Positions 48,941 through 58,904 of a DNA stretch of 64,000 nt are shown here, in pieces. Position 1 is the first letter of the stretch. The number at the start of each line of letters is the position of its first letter. The notes beneath the pieces were generated by a model. The model made no database searches and had not been told where the DNA came from. It worked only from the letters and a program-made list of their open reading frames with translations. This DNA comes from Pantoea sp. BAV 3049 (lineage in GTDB: Bacteria > Pseudomonadota > Gammaproteobacteria > Enterobacterales > Enterobacteriaceae), in NCBI RefSeq assembly GCF_009765445.1, contig NZ_WHOY01000031.1:2563561-2627560 (forward strand). Reading direction: 5' to 3'. Both the position numbers and the translations under genes were made by a program.

Positions 48941-49846
48941 TCACAAACTCTCAACCCGCAAGCTGCTCAGTTCCGATAACGTTGTGCGGGCCAGATCCCA
49001 GAATGCACGGACTTTAGCAGGCATATACTTTACGTTTTGCGTCACCAGCTGGACCGGTACCGCTGGCGTGCGGAACTCTGCCAGTACCTCGCAAAGTGAG
49101 CCCTGCTGAATATCATCATAAACCTGGTAAGAGAGCAGGCGGGCGATGCCTTTACCGGCGCGGGCTGCTATCAGCTGCGTCTCGACTTCGTTAACGGTCA
49201 GCCTCGGCGTAATTCGTACCCGCTCCTGCGGTGCTTCAGCAGCGAACCGCCATTCCCGTTGCGAAGTGGCCGTGGTCCCGGCAATCAGGCGATGATCGGT
49301 TAGCATCACCGGCGTGAGCGGTTTTCCATGCAGCGTAAGATAAGCCGGGCTGGCAACCAGCATCTTTTGCACGCTGCCCACCTCGGTCGCCACCAGCGAG
49401 GAGTCGCGCAGCTGGCCAATTCGCACTGCCATATCCAGCCCCTGCTCAATCAAATCCTGATAGCGGTCGCTGAGCTGCAAATCAATCTGAATATCCGGGT
49501 ATATTTCCAGAAACGTCAGCACCAGCGGGGCGATATGCTTGCGGCCAAACTGTACCGGTGCCGTCAGCCGAAGTTTGCCGCTAAGCTGATTGCGGGTGGT
49601 GGTGACCAGCGCCTGCTGATAATCCTCCAGCAGGCTTCTGGCGCGTTCATACAACTCCAGTCCGGCTTGAGTGGGCTGGAGGCGACGGGTGGTGCGCTCA
49701 ATCAGGCTGACGGCAAAACGGTTTTCCAGCGCTGCCAGAGTGCGGGTAATGGCAGGGGGAGAACGGCGCAGCGTGCGGGCTGCTCCGGCCAGGCTGCCCT
49801 GTTGTACCACGGCGACGAACACCGCCAGCTCGTCAAGTTTATCCAT
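48941..49846 (-). CDS. LysR-family transcriptional regulator
   Basis: The 301-residue protein has an N-terminal winged helix (ELAVFVAVVQQGSLAGAARTLRRS through IERTTRRLQPTQAG) and a CrgA/AaeR-branch effector-binding domain (LDMAVRIGQLRDSSL, GKGIARLLSYQV). It is divergent from the GST-PNPOx-like pair at 49941-51451, whose promoter it probably controls; the spacer is 94 bases. The inducing compound is unknown. Confidence 0.85.
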   Translation of the reverse strand: MDKLDELAVFVAVVQQGSLAGAARTLRRSPPAITRTLAALENRFAVSLIERTTRRLQPTQAGLELYERARSLLEDYQQALVTTTRNQLSGKLRLTAPVQFGRKHIAPLVLTFLEIYPDIQIDLQLSDRYQDLIEQGLDMAVRIGQLRDSSLVATEVGSVQKMLVASPAYLTLHGKPLTPVMLTDHRLIAGTTATSQREWRFAAEAPQERVRITPRLTVNEVETQLIAARAGKGIARLLSYQVYDDIQQGSLCEVLAEFRTPAVPVQLVTQNVKYMPAKVRAFWDLARTTLSELSSLRVESL

Positions 49847-49940
49847 GATCCTTCCACTTATCGAAATTATGAATTGCTATTTTTGCCAGTTTACGCTGTT
49901 TTCAGCAAGAGTAAGCTGACTGAAACTACAGGAGATGAAA

Positions 49941-50558
49941 ATGAGTACATTAACACTGTATGGCAGCGAGCTGTCCGGGCACGCTCACCGCGTCAGATTG
50001 CTTCTCAGCATGCTGAAACTGGAAGCGGAATGGGTTGAGGCAGGAGCCGACGTGCGAAAACGAGAGGATTTTATGGCTCTGAACCCGCTCGGGCAGATAC
50101 CTGTGCTGGTGGATAACGGCACGGTGATTGCCGACAGCAACGCTATTCTGATCTGGCTGGCAAAGCGCTATGCGCCGGACAGCGGCTGGCTGCCGCAGGA
50201 ACTGCTGAAGGAGGTGCAGGTGCATCAGTGGCTGGCGAAAGCCGCCGGAGAAATCCGCTACGGTGTCGCCTCGGCGCGCTTGATCAGGCAGTTCAACGCC
50301 CCGGAAAACTACGATTCTGCAGTGAACGTGGCAGGGAAATTTTTACCTCAGTTCGAGGCACATCTGGCCGGGCGTCAATGGCTGGTGGGTGACAGGGCAA
50401 CCCTCGCCGATCTGGCCTGTTACGCCTACGTGGCCTGTGCACCGGAAGGGGGCATTGCGCTGCGTGCTTATCCAGCGGTTAAGAGCTGGTTGCAGCGTGT
50501 GGAAGCCCTGCCGGGTTTTATCGCTTTACCGGCACTGCCGCTGCCAGCGGAAGCCTGA
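49941..50558 (+). CDS. Glutathione S-transferase family protein
   Basis: The frame has ATG at 49935, but the ATG at 49941 is chosen because AGGAG ends six bases before it; 205 residues. The thioredoxin-fold half begins LTLYGSELSGHAHRVRLLLS with Ser in place of the catalytic cysteine, and has NPLGQIPVLVDNGTVIADSNAI as glutathione site. The helical half has QWLVGDRATLADLACYAYVA. It is followed two bases later by the PNPOx-like gene, and divergent from a LysR regulator, which suggests an inducible detoxification unit. The substrate is unknown. Confidence 0.85.
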   Translation: MSTLTLYGSELSGHAHRVRLLLSMLKLEAEWVEAGADVRKREDFMALNPLGQIPVLVDNGTVIADSNAILIWLAKRYAPDSGWLPQELLKEVQVHQWLAKAAGEIRYGVASARLIRQFNAPENYDSAVNVAGKFLPQFEAHLAGRQWLVGDRATLADLACYAYVACAPEGGIALRAYPAVKSWLQRVEALPGFIALPALPLPAEA

Positions 50559-50560
50559 AC

Positions 50561-51451
50561 ATGTTTCATCCGGGAGAGCAGCTGGCGCAGGACAAAGCGG
50601 GCTATGAGCGGGTCAAAGCCGCCCTCTACCCGGCAATGCCTGAGCAGCACCGCCTGTTTTATCAGGGATTACACCTTTTCTATCTCTCGGTGCAGGACGA
50701 AGAGGGTTATCCGGTAGCAGCGTTAATTCAGGGAGAGGCTGGCTTTCTGCAAACGCCGGATGATACCCATCTGGAGATCCCTCTGGCAGCTGTGGAGGCT
50801 GTTCCCTGGCTGCCGCGCCTGCAGCCGGGGATGCTGCTTGGTGGTCTGGGGCTGGATCTGTCCAACCGCCGCCGCAACCGGGTGAATGGGGTGATTGAAA
50901 GCCTCAGCGACGGTAAGCTGAGTCTGCGTGTTCAGGAGAGTTTCGGAAACTGTCCAAAGTACATTCAACGCCGGTTACTGCCGGGAGCCGATCTCCGCAG
51001 AAAACTGGAGGTGGAACGGCTTAACTGCCTGGATGCAGATGCGCGTTATCTGATTTCCGCCGCTGATACCTTCTTCGTCGCCAGCCATGCACAGCGGCAG
51101 AATGAAACGGGCGGAGCGGATATCTCGCACCGTGGCGGGGTGCCCGGATTCGTGCAAATTAAGCAGGGTAAGCTGTTGATCCCGGATTATTCCGGCAATC
51201 GCTATATGAACACGCTGGGCAATCTGCTGATTGAGCCCCGTTGCGCTCTGTTGATCATGGACTTTCATCAGGGGGCTGCGCTGCATATTCAGGGGCGGGC
51301 GGAAGTGCTTTGGCACGAGCCGGTCAGGGGACTGGTGGAACGCTACTGGACGGTAGAGCCGGAACGTATTTTACGGATCCGTCAGCTGTTGCCTGCCGTC
51401 GGGAGCGGCGTGGAATATGCTGACTCCTCGCTGGAGGCTGGAAAGCGCTGA
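50561..51451 (+). CDS. PNPOx-like FMN-binding split-barrel protein
   Basis: The 296 residues contain a duplicated split-barrel of the pyridoxamine-phosphate-oxidase clan, with the characteristic FFVASHAQRQNETGGADISHRGGVPGFV middle region and ARCALLIMDF-like strand (PRCALLIMDFHQGAALHIQGRAEV). Such domains bind FMN or heme, and in related proteins they are joined to ferredoxin-reductase domains, absent here. It starts two bases after the GST gene, so the two are cotranscribed. Function is not known. Confidence 0.75.
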   Translation: MFHPGEQLAQDKAGYERVKAALYPAMPEQHRLFYQGLHLFYLSVQDEEGYPVAALIQGEAGFLQTPDDTHLEIPLAAVEAVPWLPRLQPGMLLGGLGLDLSNRRRNRVNGVIESLSDGKLSLRVQESFGNCPKYIQRRLLPGADLRRKLEVERLNCLDADARYLISAADTFFVASHAQRQNETGGADISHRGGVPGFVQIKQGKLLIPDYSGNRYMNTLGNLLIEPRCALLIMDFHQGAALHIQGRAEVLWHEPVRGLVERYWTVEPERILRIRQLLPAVGSGVEYADSSLEAGKR

Positions 51452-51454
51452 GCC

Positions 51455-51482
51455 AAAAAAAAGGGCGACATCGCTGTCGCCC
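51455..51482 (-). terminator. Terminator of dtpA
   Basis: On the minus strand GGGCGACA pairs with TGTCGCCC over a four-base loop, followed by T8. Confidence 0.9.
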
Positions 51483-51506
51483 CTGATTTTTATCGCCAGA
51501 ACAGGA

Positions 51507-53006
51507 TTACGCTTTGACATCCTGCGGCTGTGCGACCGGCTGGTCGTCCTGAGTCATGCGGTTCAGCTTTGGCGCTGTCAGCATCATCAGAACGGCAATC
51601 ACACCGGTGGCAATACCAATCTGCAGGAACACATCACCGTAGACGTGCAGTGATTGCAGTGGGTCGGTGATATCTTCCGGCACTGCCATCAGGTTCGCCA
51701 CTTTACCGGCAATCATCGCTGCGCCAGCGGTGGTCAGGAACCAGGAACCCATGATAAAGCCCATCAGACGCTGAGGAACCAGCTGTGCCACCATCGCCAG
51801 GCCCAGACCGGAGATCATCAGCTCACCGACGCTCTGCAGAGCATAGCTGAGGATCAGCCAGTTAACGGAAACGATACCCATCTGGTTAGCAAACTTCGCG
51901 CCCAGTGGCAGTACCAGGAACGCGGCTGAACAAAGGATCATCCCGAGAGCAAATTTGTGCGGCATTGGCAGACGATCGCCCATTTTGTTATACACGGCAG
52001 CGAGAATCGGGCTGAAAATCATGATCCAGAACGGGTTCAGTGCCTGATACTGCTCGGCCTCAAACGCAATGCCCAGAATGCTGTGCTCAACGTTACGGAT
52101 GGCGAAGAAGTTCAGGGACGTTGGCATCTGCATATAGAGAACAAAGAACACCACCGCCTCTGCCATCAGCAGAAAAGCAACGATCATCTTACGGCGGGCT
52201 GCGCCCTTCAGCTTGAACGCCTCTTTGGCGAAAATCACCACGATACCCAGAGCAACCAGAGCCAGCACCATACGGGCAATGCCCTGGTTATGCAGCAGCC
52301 AGGTAGCAATCGTCACCAGTACCGCAATACCCACAAGGGTGCCCAGCAGTTTGCCGACGTGCAGCGGGGCGAAGTCAGGTTTGGAACCGTAGTTTTTCAC
52401 CCACTTGCGGCACAGCATAAAGTTCACCAGCGTGATCAGCATACCCACTACGGAAAGTGAGAAGGCCACGTTCCAGCCGTAATGCGCGGCCAGCCACGGA
52501 GTTGCCAGCATAGAGAAGAACGAACCGATGTTGATCGCCATGTAATACATGGTGAAAGCACCGTCGAGGCGCGGGTCGTCTTTTTCATAGCAGGTAGAGA
52601 GCAGCGAAGAGGGGTTAGCTTTAAACAGGCCATTACCGACGGCGATAGTCGCCATGCCGATATAGACCACGCCAACGTCGTGACCGGAGAAGGCCACCAG
52701 TGCATAGCCCAGCGCCAGGACCAGCGTACCCAGCACGATAACGCGCTTGGTGCCCAGCACTTTGTCACCCAGCCAGCCGCCCACGGCCACCAGGCCATAA
52801 ACCAGCGCGCTGAAAGAGGAGAACAGGGTGATGGACTCGGCTTCGGACATGCCCAGCATCTTGACGAGATAAACCGCCATGATGCCCTGCAGGCCGTAGT
52901 AACCGAAACGCTCCCACAGCTCGATCGAGAAAATCAGATAGAACGATTTGGGTTGTTTAAATGCATTGAGGCTCACAGCCTCGGGTTGTTTGTTTGCAGT
53001 TGACAC
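51507..53006 (-). CDS. dtpA: Dipeptide/tripeptide permease DtpA
   Basis: DtpA is a proton-coupled oligopeptide transporter (POT family). The 499 residues (500 in E. coli) have fourteen hydrophobic segments. The proton-coupling motif is [10 protein letters not shown] near residue 30, [15 protein letters not shown] is the MFS signature loop, and the PTR signature [21 protein letters not shown] lies near residue 395. In E. coli it is controlled by OmpR. A 700-base spacer separates it from betI. Confidence 0.97.
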   Translation of the reverse strand: MSTANKQPEAVSLNAFKQPKSFYLIFSIELWERFGYYGLQGIMAVYLVKMLGMSEAESITLFSSFSALVYGLVAVGGWLGDKVLGTKRVIVLGTLVLALGYALVAFSGHDVGVVYIGMATIAVGNGLFKANPSSLLSTCYEKDDPRLDGAFTMYYMAINIGSFFSMLATPWLAAHYGWNVAFSLSVVGMLITLVNFMLCRKWVKNYGSKPDFAPLHVGKLLGTLVGIAVLVTIATWLLHNQGIARMVLALVALGIVVIFAKEAFKLKGAARRKMIVAFLLMAEAVVFFVLYMQMPTSLNFFAIRNVEHSILGIAFEAEQYQALNPFWIMIFSPILAAVYNKMGDRLPMPHKFALGMILCSAAFLVLPLGAKFANQMGIVSVNWLILSYALQSVGELMISGLGLAMVAQLVPQRLMGFIMGSWFLTTAGAAMIAGKVANLMAVPEDITDPLQSLHVYGDVFLQIGIATGVIAVLMMLTAPKLNRMTQDDQPVAQPQDVKA

Positions 53007-53423
53007 TAGTACCTCTGAAGTCAGTATCCTGATTCGACCCGAAAATTAAGTCGTTGTCATACAAGGTGGGCATTCGCCGCATGGTTATAAGATGGGAAAA
53101 ACGGCGACCAATTTCGCCGATCATTCCCCCTCAGGCAAGTCTTTTTTCATATATTGCTGGAAAGGGGAGTGAAAGTGTTAATGGGTAGATAAAGGTATAT
53201 AAATAGTTTTAATGACTGATTTTAATTTCTTGTTTGGTATAAACAGCTTAAGTGAGGCTGCGATTTATTCAGTTGACAGAATTACTCTCCGATCCCCTTT
53301 TTATGGTCAATAATGTCACTGGACTATTAATGAGCAATATTATCATCCGAAAAGACGCTTTAAAGCATGGCAAACTAATGTCTGGCAGTGTTGATGGTCA
53401 ATTCTAAAGCAATCGCGCATGTC
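53007..53423. other. A/T-rich dtpA upstream region
   Basis: No recognised gene; a 34-codon frame at 53303 lacks a ribosome site. It contains the dtpA promoter on the minus strand. Together with the next stretch this is the longest gene-free interval in the window, about 700 bases. Confidence 0.4.
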
Positions 53424-53426
53424 AAA

Positions 53427-53442
53427 TGTGATTCAGATCACT
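53427..53442. promoter_or_regulatory. CRP-like site
   Basis: TGTGA-TTCAGA-TCACT, flanked by AAA on both sides, matches the CRP consensus TGTGA-N6-TCACA in 9 of 10 core positions. It is 270 bases before betI and 420 before dtpA, so its target is unclear. Confidence 0.6.
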
Positions 53443-53648
53443 AAAAGTCAGCATTATATTTGTTGAAAAATAACATTCATTGCCGGGCTGGTCCCAAATT
53501 TAAATAAATGACTTGCTGTTGAACAAAGGTGCTGTTCATGTAATGAAAATGTGACCTCCACCGCTATAAATCGCTCTATTCATCTTTTTTGTCAGTGTCG
53601 CTTTCAACAAGCCGCAGCAGCCCGATTCGCGGGTCAATTTTATTATTG

Positions 53649-53678
53649 ATTGAACGTTCAATATAAAATGTCTATAAT
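53649..53678 (+). promoter_or_regulatory. betI promoter with overlapping operator dyad
   Basis: ATTGAACGTTCAAT (53649-53662) is a perfect palindrome. Its left half forms the -35 TTGAAC (53650-53655), 17 bases before a consensus -10 TATAAT (53673-53678). BetI binding here would block the promoter; choline would release it, as in E. coli. Confidence 0.75.
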
Positions 53679-53711
53679 CATTCTCATTCAATAGCTAAAA
53701 CCGATGAAGCG

Positions 53712-54308
53712 ATGCCAAAAGTTGGAATGAAAGCCATCCGTCAGGCGCAACTGATCCATGCCACGTTGACGGTAATTGATCGGGTGGGACTGGCAGACGC
53801 CAGCCTGGCGCTGATTGCCAAAGAAGCAGGGGTATCGACCGGGATTGTCAGCCACTATTTCGGCGACAAAAACGGTCTGCTGGACGCCTGTATGCGGCAG
53901 ATCCTCTCCGACCTCTATAGGGCCGTCGAACACTATCGCCAGCAGGCCGCCAACCAGCCAGAAGCGCAAATCCGGGCCATTATTGATGGCAATTTCGACG
54001 TGTCGCAAATTGCAGGGCCGGTGCTGAAAACCTGGCTGGCATTCTGGACCAACAGCCTGCATCAGCCCGATCTGCAGCGGCTGCAGCGCATTAACGATCG
54101 CCGCCTCTATTCCAACCTGGCGTCGCAATTTGCCAGAGTGCTGGAACCCCAGCAGGCACGTCACGCAGGGGCCAGTCTGGCAGCGCTGATCGACGGGCTG
54201 TGGTTACGCATGACGCTGGCACCGCAACCCATGGAACAGGGACTGGATGACGCAAGGATGCTTTGCTATCAGAATCTCACGCTGTGGCTTTCAGCCGCGG
54301 CGAAATAA
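53712..54308 (+). CDS. betI: Choline-responsive repressor BetI
   Basis: BetI is a TetR-family repressor of the betaine genes that responds to choline. At 198 residues it compares with 195 in E. coli. The helix-turn-helix is ASLALIAKEAGVSTGIVSHYFGDKN near residues 30-52, and the effector region keeps WLAFWTNSLHQPDLQRLQ and AALIDGLWLR. It heads betIBA; betB starts 18 bases after its stop. The choline transporter gene betT, divergent from betI in E. coli, is not here. Confidence 0.95.
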   Translation: MPKVGMKAIRQAQLIHATLTVIDRVGLADASLALIAKEAGVSTGIVSHYFGDKNGLLDACMRQILSDLYRAVEHYRQQAANQPEAQIRAIIDGNFDVSQIAGPVLKTWLAFWTNSLHQPDLQRLQRINDRRLYSNLASQFARVLEPQQARHAGASLAALIDGLWLRMTLAPQPMEQGLDDARMLCYQNLTLWLSAAAK

Positions 54309-54326
54309 ACCCCCGAAGGAGGAGGC

Positions 54327-55793
54327 ATGGCCGATATGCAACGCCGTGGACTGTACATTAATGGCCGGGAAGAAGCCGGTCAGGGCGAAACATTCACCAC
54401 CATCAACCCCGCCAATGGTGAAGTGCTGGCAGAGATCACCGCCGCCAGCCAGCAGGATATCGAACGCGCCGTCGCTTCAGCCGCCGCCGGTCAGCGCATC
54501 TGGCGCAGCTACACGCCGGCAGAGCGCAGCCGCGTGCTGTTAAAAGCCGTTGCTCTCCTGCGTGAGCGCAATCAGCAGCTGGCAGAACTTGAAACTGCCG
54601 ATACCGGTAAACCGATCAGCGAAACCGCCGTGGTGGATATCGTCACTGGTGCAGACGTACTGGAATACTACGCGGGCCTGGCCGTTGCGGTTGAAGGGGA
54701 ATCTATTCCATTGCGTGACAGCGCGCTGGTATATACCCGCCGCGAGCCACTGGGGATTTGTGCCGGGATTGGCGCGTGGAACTACCCGATCCAGATTGCG
54801 ATGTGGAAAAGTGCTCCGGCACTGGCAACCGGCAACGCAATGATTTTCAAACCCAGCGAAGTGACACCGCTCAGTGCGCTGGCGTTGGCGAAAATCTTCA
54901 CCGAAGCCGGTTTGCCGGATGGCGTGTTCAATGTGGTACAGGGCGCAGCTGCCGTGGGTCAGGGCCTGAGCCGGCACCCCAAAATTGCCAAAGTCTCCTT
55001 CACCGGCGAAGTGAACACCGGCAAGCGGGTGATGGCCGATGCCGCGCTCGCTAATCTTAAGTCAGTGACCATGGAGTTAGGAGGCAAATCGCCGCTGATC
55101 GTCTTTGAAGATGCTGAGCTGGAACGGGCAGTGGATGGCGCGATGATGGCTAACTTTTACAGCAGCGGCCAGGTTTGTACCAATGGCACCCGCGTGTTTG
55201 TACACCGTTCACTGCTCCCTGCTTTCGAAAAGCGTCTGCTGGAGAAGATGACGGGGATCAACTGCGGCGATCCGCTTGACCCGCAGGTAAACTTCGGTCC
55301 GCTGGTCAGTGAAGAACACTGCCAGAAAGTGGTCTCTTATCTGAACATCGGTAAAGAAGAGGGGGCCCGCCTGCTGGCTGGCGGTTCACGTATCACCGAA
55401 GGGAAGCTGGCGAAAGGCTGTTACGTTGAGCCAACGGTGTTTACCGACTGCACCGATGAGATGCGTATCGTGCAGGAAGAGATCTTCGGCCCGGTGATGA
55501 GCGTGCTGGTCTTCGATGAGGAGCAGGAAGTGATTGAGCGGGCGAACAACACCGAGTACGGCCTTGCGGCTGGTGTATTCACTACTTCTCTGAACCGGGC
55601 GCACCGGGTTATCCACCAGATGGAAGCCGGGATCTGCTGGGTCAACAGCTGGGGTGAATCTCCGGCACCTATGCCGGTTGGTGGTTACAAGCAGTCCGGG
55701 GTTGGCCGTGAAAACGGCATTGAAACCCTGCATCACTACACCCGCACCAAATCGATCCTGATCGAAATGGGCGAGTATCCGACAGCATTCTGA
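54327..55793 (+). CDS. betB: Betaine aldehyde dehydrogenase
   Basis: BetB oxidises betaine aldehyde to glycine betaine with NAD(P). At 488 residues it compares with 490 in E. coli. The aldehyde-dehydrogenase glutamate is in [11 protein letters not shown] near residue 250, and the catalytic cysteine is in [13 protein letters not shown] near residue 286. The Rossmann segment is [12 protein letters not shown] and the K-binding FKPSEVTP. The operon gives osmoprotection from choline. It is coupled to betI (18 bases) and followed by betA (55 bases). Confidence 0.97.
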   Translation: MADMQRRGLYINGREEAGQGETFTTINPANGEVLAEITAASQQDIERAVASAAAGQRIWRSYTPAERSRVLLKAVALLRERNQQLAELETADTGKPISETAVVDIVTGADVLEYYAGLAVAVEGESIPLRDSALVYTRREPLGICAGIGAWNYPIQIAMWKSAPALATGNAMIFKPSEVTPLSALALAKIFTEAGLPDGVFNVVQGAAAVGQGLSRHPKIAKVSFTGEVNTGKRVMADAALANLKSVTMELGGKSPLIVFEDAELERAVDGAMMANFYSSGQVCTNGTRVFVHRSLLPAFEKRLLEKMTGINCGDPLDPQVNFGPLVSEEHCQKVVSYLNIGKEEGARLLAGGSRITEGKLAKGCYVEPTVFTDCTDEMRIVQEEIFGPVMSVLVFDEEQEVIERANNTEYGLAAGVFTTSLNRAHRVIHQMEAGICWVNSWGESPAPMPVGGYKQSGVGRENGIETLHHYTRTKSILIEMGEYPTAF

Positions 55794-55848
55794 AGCTGAA
55801 ACTGATTTTTTTGCCGCGGCGCTCCGGTCGCGGCTGCCTGGAGGTTTA

Positions 55849-57519
55849 ATGCAGAAATTTGATTACATCATTATTGGCGCTGGTTCAGCAGGCAACGTGC
55901 TGGCCACGCGACTGACTGAGGATGCTGACGTATCGGTACTTTTACTGGAAGCGGGTGGGAAAGATTACCGCTGGGACTTCCGTACCCAAATGCCAGCCGC
56001 TTTGGCTTATCCGCTGCAGGGCAAACGCTACAACTGGGCTTTTGAAACCGATCCCGAGCCGAAAATGAACAACCGCCGCATGGAATGTGGGCGTGGAAAG
56101 GGGTTGGGTGGCTCCTCGCTGATCAACGGCATGTGCTATATCCGCGGCAATGCGATGGATTATGACAACTGGGCAAAAAAAGAGGGGCTGGAAAACTGGT
56201 CCTATCTCAACTGCCTGCCGTACTTCCGCAAAGCCGAAAAACGAGATATTGGCGAAAACGATTACCACGGCGGCGAAGGCTACCTGAGCGTCACCACGCC
56301 GAAAAAAGGCAACAATCCGCTGTTTCACTCGTTTATCGAGGCGGCGAAGCAGGCCGGGCACCATGAAACCGACGATCTGAACGGCTACCGTCAGGATGGG
56401 TTTGGCCCGATGGACCGAACTGTCACCGCCCAGGGACGCCGATCCAGTACCGCCAGAGGCTATCTGGACGTGGCGAAGCAGCGCTCAAACCTGACCATCG
56501 TCACCCACGCCCAGACTGACCGCATCCTGTTCAGCGGCAAAACAGCAACCGGCGTAAGCTGGCTACATAACGGCAAGGAACATCAGGCGGAAGCCACACG
56601 TGAAGTGCTGCTGTGCGCCGGGGCGATTGCCTCTCCGCAGATCCTGCAGCGTTCGGGCGTGGGACCGGAAGAGTGGCTGCGCGAGCTGGACATTGAGGTG
56701 GTGCATCCACTGCCGGGCGTCGGGCGTAACCTGCAGGATCACCTGGAAGTGTATATGCAGTTCCGCTGTAAAAAACCGGTCAGCCTCTATCCTTCACTGC
56801 AGTGGTGGAACCAGCCAGCGATCGGTGCTGAGTGGCTGTTTAATGGCACCGGCATCGGGGCCAGCAACCAGTTTGAGGCGGGCGGTTTTATCCGCAGCGA
56901 TGACCAGCCGGACTGGCCGGATTTGCAGTATCACTTCCTGCCGGTGGCGATTAACTACAACGGCAGCAGCCCGGTTAAAGAGCACGGCTTCCAGGCGCAC
57001 GTGGGACCGATGCGTTCCATGAGCCGTGGTCGCGTAAAGCTGACCTCAAAGCATCCGTATGCCGCGCCGTCGATCTTCTTCAACTACATGTCGGAAGAGC
57101 GGGACTGGGTGGAATTCCGCAACGCGGTGCGCCTGACCCGTGAAATCATGCGGCAGCCAGCGCTGGCGGAATACTGTGGTGATGAAATCCAGCCAGGGGC
57201 AGAGGTGCAGAGCGATGAGCAGATCGATGCCTTTATTCGCGAGCATGCCGAGACGGCCTATCATCCCTGCGGCAGCTGTGCGATGGGTAACGATGAGATG
57301 GCCGTTGTCGATGCAGAAGGGCGCGTACACGGTATCCAGCGTCTGCGCGTGGTGGATGCTTCGATTATGCCGCAAATCACCACCGGTAACCTTAATGCGC
57401 CAACGGTGATGATTGCCGAGAAAATGGCTGACCTGATCCGTGGCCGCACGCCGCTGGCCGTCTCTACCGCTGAATATTATCAGCTGGAGCGCGAAAAGGC
57501 CCAGGCTGAGCAGGTCTGA
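55849..57519 (+). CDS. betA: Choline dehydrogenase
   Basis: BetA is the membrane-associated FAD enzyme that oxidises choline to betaine aldehyde. The 556 residues equal the E. coli length. The GMC-family FAD motif is [18 protein letters not shown] at residues 4-21. The second signature [16 protein letters not shown] is near residue 260, and the active-site His-Asn region is [10 protein letters not shown] near 470 and [15 protein letters not shown] near 510. A weak hairpin (57528-57552) follows. Confidence 0.97.
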   Translation: MQKFDYIIIGAGSAGNVLATRLTEDADVSVLLLEAGGKDYRWDFRTQMPAALAYPLQGKRYNWAFETDPEPKMNNRRMECGRGKGLGGSSLINGMCYIRGNAMDYDNWAKKEGLENWSYLNCLPYFRKAEKRDIGENDYHGGEGYLSVTTPKKGNNPLFHSFIEAAKQAGHHETDDLNGYRQDGFGPMDRTVTAQGRRSSTARGYLDVAKQRSNLTIVTHAQTDRILFSGKTATGVSWLHNGKEHQAEATREVLLCAGAIASPQILQRSGVGPEEWLRELDIEVVHPLPGVGRNLQDHLEVYMQFRCKKPVSLYPSLQWWNQPAIGAEWLFNGTGIGASNQFEAGGFIRSDDQPDWPDLQYHFLPVAINYNGSSPVKEHGFQAHVGPMRSMSRGRVKLTSKHPYAAPSIFFNYMSEERDWVEFRNAVRLTREIMRQPALAEYCGDEIQPGAEVQSDEQIDAFIREHAETAYHPCGSCAMGNDEMAVVDAEGRVHGIQRLRVVDASIMPQITTGNLNAPTVMIAEKMADLIRGRTPLAVSTAEYYQLEREKAQAEQV

Positions 57520-57527
57520 TTGTGACA

Positions 57528-57552
57528 CCCGGGCAAAAGGATTCGCCCGATA
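57528..57552 (+). terminator. Weak hairpin after betA
   Basis: CGGGC pairs with GCCCG over a ten-base loop, followed by ATAATCTTTTC. The stem is short. Confidence 0.35.
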
Positions 57553-57777
57553 ATCTTTTCATCTGTCCACCGATCCTCCCTCTGTTCCTGAATATTCAGG
57601 CTCTTGCTCCCTCACTTCGTGCGGTAAAAAGGCGTTATGACCGCTGGTTTATCGTGCTTGTTTCCACGACGTGACGGCATGAACAACCTGATGGTGCTTT
57701 GCTTGATCCGTATCAGGGCTTTCAATACTATCCCTGCCTGTAATAAAAGGGAAAAATATAACTAAATGGATGTAGTG

Positions 57778-58788
57778 ATGAAACGTATTTCAATTTTTTT
57801 TGCGGTGACTTGTGTTTTTTTGCTGACCGGATGTAAATCATCATCGATAGTGATCGCAACCAAAGTCATGAATAATGACGCTTCACAAGCGAATGCTCAA
57901 TATTCAAAGCGCTTCGCTGATAATAACATTCGTCGTTCATTGATTATTGAAACTGATGTTTTCTATGGTCCCCTGAAAGATAACAGACTTGATGTTGTTT
58001 ACCCGCAAAGTTTAGTTTTTCACCGTCTGCCTGTTGTTGTGCTGGTTCATGGCGGAGGCTGGGTAGGGGGAAATAAAGAATCAATGTTGCCCTATGCCCG
58101 TCTGATAGCAGCAGAGGGGTATCTGGTCGTGAATGTTGAGTATACAAGGGTTCCCGCTGGTTCGTTTCCACAACCTCTTTTTGAACTGAATCAGGCTGTA
58201 GAGTATGTCCGTAACCCGTCCCGCTGGCCTGCTGACATGTCCCGTGTTTTTCTGAGCGGTGACTCCGCCGGAGCAAATATTGTTTCCACTTATGCTGCTC
58301 TTCTGGCTTCAACAATGCTGCAACAACAGCTGGAACTGATACCGTCTGTAACTCATCAGCAGTTGAAAGGGATAATTGTCCACAGTGGCGTTTATGATCT
58401 CAGCGCACTTTACATGCAACTGGATGATGAGAATATTTTGTTACGTTGGGCAGGACAAAACGTGATTGCTGAATACAGCAACGAAAGCCCCCCTTCGGAT
58501 AAGCGGTTAAAGGAAATGTCTGCCTTGCCCTGGTTGAACGCTCTTTATCCCCCGGTTTATATCAGCGCTACAGAGAATGACATGTTGACGAAAAGCCAGA
58601 CACTGCCCTTTATTGCACTTCTTGAGAAATTAAACGTTCCGGTCTGTTCGCAAATTTATCTCAAAGAGTATGAAGAATCCCTCACTCACGATTTCAACGT
58701 CAATCTGCGTTTTCAGGCCAGTCAATCCGTACTGGCCCAGTCGCTGAGATTCTTACAAAAATACGCAAACCAGAGTGAAGAGAATTGA
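57778..58788 (+). CDS. Lipoprotein esterase of the hormone-sensitive-lipase type
   Basis: The protein starts at Met (57778, MKRISIFFAV) or four codons earlier (57766); I prefer 57778, 336 residues, because the signal peptide then starts with a basic residue. The lipobox is LLTGC. The alpha/beta-hydrolase has the oxyanion motif VLVHGGGWVGG and the nucleophile GDSAGAN, as in the hormone-sensitive lipase/kynurenine-formamidase group, and a histidine near the C-terminus (SLTHDFN). The exact substrate is unknown. Codon use is A/T-richer than neighbours, which suggests recent acquisition. Confidence 0.78.
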   Translation: MKRISIFFAVTCVFLLTGCKSSSIVIATKVMNNDASQANAQYSKRFADNNIRRSLIIETDVFYGPLKDNRLDVVYPQSLVFHRLPVVVLVHGGGWVGGNKESMLPYARLIAAEGYLVVNVEYTRVPAGSFPQPLFELNQAVEYVRNPSRWPADMSRVFLSGDSAGANIVSTYAALLASTMLQQQLELIPSVTHQQLKGIIVHSGVYDLSALYMQLDDENILLRWAGQNVIAEYSNESPPSDKRLKEMSALPWLNALYPPVYISATENDMLTKSQTLPFIALLEKLNVPVCSQIYLKEYEESLTHDFNVNLRFQASQSVLAQSLRFLQKYANQSEEN

Positions 58789-58904
58789 AGTATTCGGTGT
58801 TTCGCTGCAACGGGATGAGAGTAGAAACTGACCACCAGGGTCATTGACCGCTGGTGGCTCAGCATTAAGTTCGCTTAAATCACTGTCTGGCTGGCACCTG
58901 GGGA

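Noticed and set aside
53303..53407. 34-codon frame in the dtpA-betI spacer
   Set aside because: It has no ribosome site, no membrane segment and no recognisable similarity.
53674..53692. Fur-like ATAATCATTCTCATT in the betI leader
   Set aside because: Only one half resembles the consensus, and betaine genes are not known Fur targets.
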